Positions 60,872-64,000 of a stretch of 64,000 nucleotides of DNA are shown here, piece after piece (position 1 is the first letter of the stretch; each line of letters begins with the position of its first letter). Location of the stretch: the NCBI GenBank assembly GCA_018343915.1, contig JABRWF010000004.1, forward strand, positions 434,001 through 498,000, given 5' to 3'. Position numbers and translations under genes: made by a program. The notes under the pieces are model-generated. The model did not search any database, was not told the DNA's origin, and saw only the letters and a program-made list of their open reading frames with translations. This stretch comes from Agroathelia rolfsii (lineage: Eukaryota; Basidiomycota; Agaricomycetes; Amylocorticiales; Amylocorticiaceae).

Positions 60872-63800
60872 CTATAGAGGACTATCGTAACAACAAGTAC
60901 GAGTTTGGAATGCCGGAAAACTATGGATTCGCCACTCTTGCCGCTATTCCTTACGCGCATATAGTGGCACGTATGCTCCAAGGCAAGAATCCTAAAGGTA
61001 CAACTGTGACCTTGGCACCTAATCCAAAAGACATTGTCAGTTTTCTTTTGCAGAAAGTATCCGCATTGTCTCATCTGGCTTTAGATTTGGGAGAATATCA
61101 ACCAGACTTCAGGTGCTCGACAAAGAAAGCGGGTAACTGGTTTTCTCTTGCTAGCTCTTTTCTGTTTCTTCAACACAATCCCTCTTTTTGCCATATCGGT
61201 TTTGGCCAATGTATCAGCTGTTAGCAACCCCTTTTTCCCGTTAGCCACCAAATACTAAGATCAGCTGTTTTATAGTTGACTGGAATTGTTGGTTTCCTTA
61301 AAGACTGGCAGAATGCATCAGCCACAACATTCGCCATTGTTTCTGGTGTACTTCCCCCCACGGTGTCTGCATTCTTCGGTTACTTCCTACCCCTTATAAT
61401 GAGATGGATATCTGTGTTGAAAGATTGAATATTTACAGTCTTCATATCTTTCCAATAAATCCAATGAATACTTCAAATAAATTATCTAACATCATATCAA
61501 ACATGGATATTTATTTCATGATTTTACAACCGTTCGTTGTTGAGATATTAACAATTCTTTACATGCATATATTCATTGAAATAATATGCATATATTCATT
61601 TATTTAATATTTTTGATATTCTATTATATCTAATCTTATCAGAGATAAGATTATCTTATCTGAAGTCACTTGACTTTATCAATTCTGAATATCTTTTCCA
61701 TAAATATTAAACAATTCCATTTAAATATTCATTTCTCAACATCCATCGTGAATATAACTAAATGATTTCTCACGCCCTAGATCCTTGCTTATAAATTACC
61801 AAAATATTTACTAAGCAAGCCCATGATATTAGTAATGTTTATAAAATATTAATAATACAGATCTAATAATAGGATATTGAGATAAATGGACATCTTTACT
61901 TACTAATACTATACAAATTACTGACTAAGCACATAGATTGCTTACCAAGCGCACAAACTGCTTACCAAGCATATTATTCAGCAAATAGGAATATTACTAA
62001 GCTGATTTATAAGCAGATTTGTAAGCAACTTTTCTTACTAAGCGGATTAGATAAGCACAGGAATGGCTTACTAATCTTGTAGAAATTAGAATATTTTGTA
62101 TTATATAAGCACCAGCGAAATCGGCTGGAAATGACAAGTTATTTCATCAGAAATAAGTGAGTTAAATAGTCTAAGGACTAGCTCACATACTAACTTCACT
62201 TTACAGACTTACAAAGTCTACAACAAGATAAACACAAAGCCTTACTCTAAAGGAGTAATAAGTAAGTGTTCTTACGAGATACTGGCTAAAGTGTTATCTT
62301 AGGTGTAAACAGTTACTAACCGCTTTCACACATATAGGTTTTAACTTGCCTTTACCTATCACTAAACAGACCATACCTTTTCTAACAAGTAAGTGTATTG
62401 TCTTTTCTATAGGTAACTAGTGGACTACAAGTAGTCTACATTACATCTACTACTAACATTTATTAATCTGAATATCAAGGAGCGCTCACTTATTCAGCAC
62501 TTGACCGGGCCGTTGTCGCGAGATATTTCTTTTTCTTAGTCATCTCCCAGCTGATCATCTTCACTCTTATCGGTGTTGGTTTCAGTGAGTTTTTTCTTAT
62601 GTTTCCAGCTTGATCAGTAAGAATGTGCTTTGACATGTCTACCGTATCATCAAGGTCTTACTATAACGATCGTCAATGACATTGACCACCACAAGGGCGC
62701 AAAAGAAATTTTTGAGGTTCTCAAATGTATGTACTCTTGGAAGTCAAACAGTTATGTCTGGTAGAAAAACTTACCTTTGGATAGCTGTGCCGGGCGCCAT
62801 TAACAGTGCCTATATCAGCCAGTCTTCCTACTGGCTAACGTTTTTCCCGTAAGGCGACATGTTCTGTTGTCAGATCTGCTCAGAGGTCTCAGTTTATGCT
62901 TAGCCTTCGTGGTTTCCTGGTTGTGTTTGATCTCGCACAAGTTGTCAACCTTGTGCTCATTTCATTCAAAACGCATATCATGGGTCGTACTCCTCGTGAT
63001 CACAGAGAATTTACTCGGCCTCAAGAATTTCCTTACTCAGTTTACTAGTATGTCTTCTCTATTTTGCTGATGTGATGTAACTAATTTACATCAGTTCTGA
63101 GATGGCAAGTTTTTGTTGAATGAACTTCAGGAAACTACATTCATAAGAATATCCACGCCTATAAATATATAGCTGTTCATGGGTACTGTTGGCATCGTTT
63201 TCTCACCTTTGGCCCCACTTGTAACAGTCGCGGCTGCCGTCGTCTTCTGGATCAGCTCCTGGGTCTACAAATATCAGCTAATATTTGTATTCACCTCTAA
63301 AGTTGAAACCGGTGGGGTATGTACCATTTCTTGACATAGACCGTAACTTCGTCTCATTCAAATCTTCTCAGCGCCTTTGGAATATCGTCATCAATCGTTT
63401 CCTAGCGTCAATCATTATGATGCAGCTGCTCATGTTTATCGGTGCGTCATTCTCGAACCTACTTAAATACTATCCAGCATTAATCAGTTAAATACTCCAA
63501 AGCCATCCTGCTCCAATTCGGCTTTGCTTCCTTCACTTGGATCGCCACTATTCCCCCCATTCTCATTGTCCTGGGTACCAAGGTAGTGATAGAAAGGAAG
63601 TTCAATTCAGCTTTCAAAGAGTACATCCCATCACCAGAAGAAGTTCGCAACGCCAGAACTCATTCCCAGAATGCCGATAGTAATAAGCTGGAGAGGCGTT
63701 TTGAACACCCCGCATTGCACATGGAAATATTTACGCCGATGTTGCACGCCAACATGATGCCATTGCTGCGGGAGGTTTATCATGGACGCTTAAACAATAC

Positions 63801-64000
63801 GGCTGGCTTCGGCAGCACCAAGGACAATGTTGGTGGTACCAAGATGGAGGCTCGTGTGTTGCTCGATGGTATTCGTACTGCTGGTATACAACAGGTCAGT
63901 TGTTATATCATCTTGTTTAGTCACTCAATTTCAAGGCATTCACTTATTATGCCATTCATTTCTAGACGGACCTCGAGCACGATACTATTATTTGGATTCG
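60872..64000 (+). pseudogene. CSC1/OSCA-like channel, C-terminal half (runs off window)
   Basis: Continues the gene from 52099: IEDYRNNKYEFGMPENYGFA, AAIPYAHIVARMLQGKNPKG, TLAPNPKDI, then the seven-helix RSN1 part. Helices: SFLFFNTIPLFAISVLANVS, LTGIVGFLKDWQNASATTFA, VLPPTVSAFFGYFLPLIMRW. J2 interrupts at 61415-62465. It resumes with YQGALTYSALDRAVVARYFF (GAL/ALDRAVVARY is the family signature), VISQLIIFTLIG, SSYWLTFFPLRGFLVVFDLA, HIMGRTPRDHREFTRPQEFP, GTVGIVFSPLAPLVTVAAAV, YKYQLIFVFTSKVETGGV, ASFTWIATIPPILIVLGTKV, then a cytosolic tail (PSPEEVRNARTHSQNADSNK). Short introns (for example 62850-62904) still look normal, so the decay is recent. The 3' end lies outside. Confidence 0.9.
61415..62465. 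mobile_element. A/T-rich insertion J2 (LTR-like) in CSC1-like gene
   Basis: 1051 bp, TGTTGAAAG to CATTTATTA, duplication ATCTG (61410-61414, 62466-62470). It cuts the gene between LPLIMRWISV and the YQGALTYSAL block. Repeats of CTTACTAAGC/CTTACCAAGC type lie at 61920-62070. Shares end sequence, length and composition with J1. Confidence 0.85.

Noticed and set aside
60832..61224. 130-codon open frame that starts in the C2 LTR
   Set aside because: Its first codons come from the LTR; the rest is the interrupted CSC1-like exon read into its intron.

Overview
The window looks like nuclear DNA of a filamentous Agaricomycete. Genes are split by many ~45-100 nt introns, and it carries a NACHT-WD40 NLR-type gene, GH16 KRE6/SKN1 wall synthesis and chromodomain Ty3/gypsy elements. 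The NLR layout and gene style suggest Rhizoctonia/Ceratobasidiaceae; that placement is inference.

Left part (1-25450), mostly host genes. A C2-NACHT-WD40 gene on the minus strand (1098-5788) has a 14-bp tandem duplication that breaks its frame. KRE6/SKN1-like beta-glucan synthesis protein follows (7028-9659, minus). Then come a Ser-rich single-pass surface protein (11980-12751, plus) with a decayed paralog behind it, DGAT2 (14200-16104, minus), CDC48/p97 (16547-19404, minus), a seven-helix membrane protein (20085-21283, plus), a copia gag relic and a UBA/zinc-finger/UBX protein (23178-24651, plus) that is a probable Cdc48 cofactor. CDC48 and the UBX gene lie under 4 kb apart.

Middle (25456-48246), a nested retrotransposon pile. 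Element A (chromodomain gypsy, TSD GTGTT) contains element E (TSD GTCAG), a full non-autonomous element C1 (TSD TCTTT), and solo LTRs B1, D, G and C4. E itself contains a C element and solo LTR H. C1 contains an A/T-rich insert J1. Nearly every layer has a readable 5-bp target duplication, so the order of insertion can be deduced.

Right part (48252-64000), a CSC1/OSCA-type (DUF221) channel gene on the plus strand, running off the window. It has been hit by solo LTR E2, solo LTR F, element C2 (itself holding full-length gypsy element B) and A/T-rich J2, and it carries in-frame nonsense codons. It is a pseudogene.

The most interesting signal is in the LTR elements. Families A, B and E share three features: (1) an 11-12 nt complementarity between the sequence after the 5' LTR and a site ~30 nt after the LTR TATA box, as in Tf1-type self-priming; (2) a ~60-nt intron-like cassette at the start of R, bounded by a repeated CTTCAG motif, with an AATAAA poly(A) signal inside it in B and E; (3) the slippery heptamer GGGTTTT next to the gag stop, with pol open in the -1 frame. 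The short non-autonomous family C shows the self-priming pairing too, and may be a parasite of these elements.
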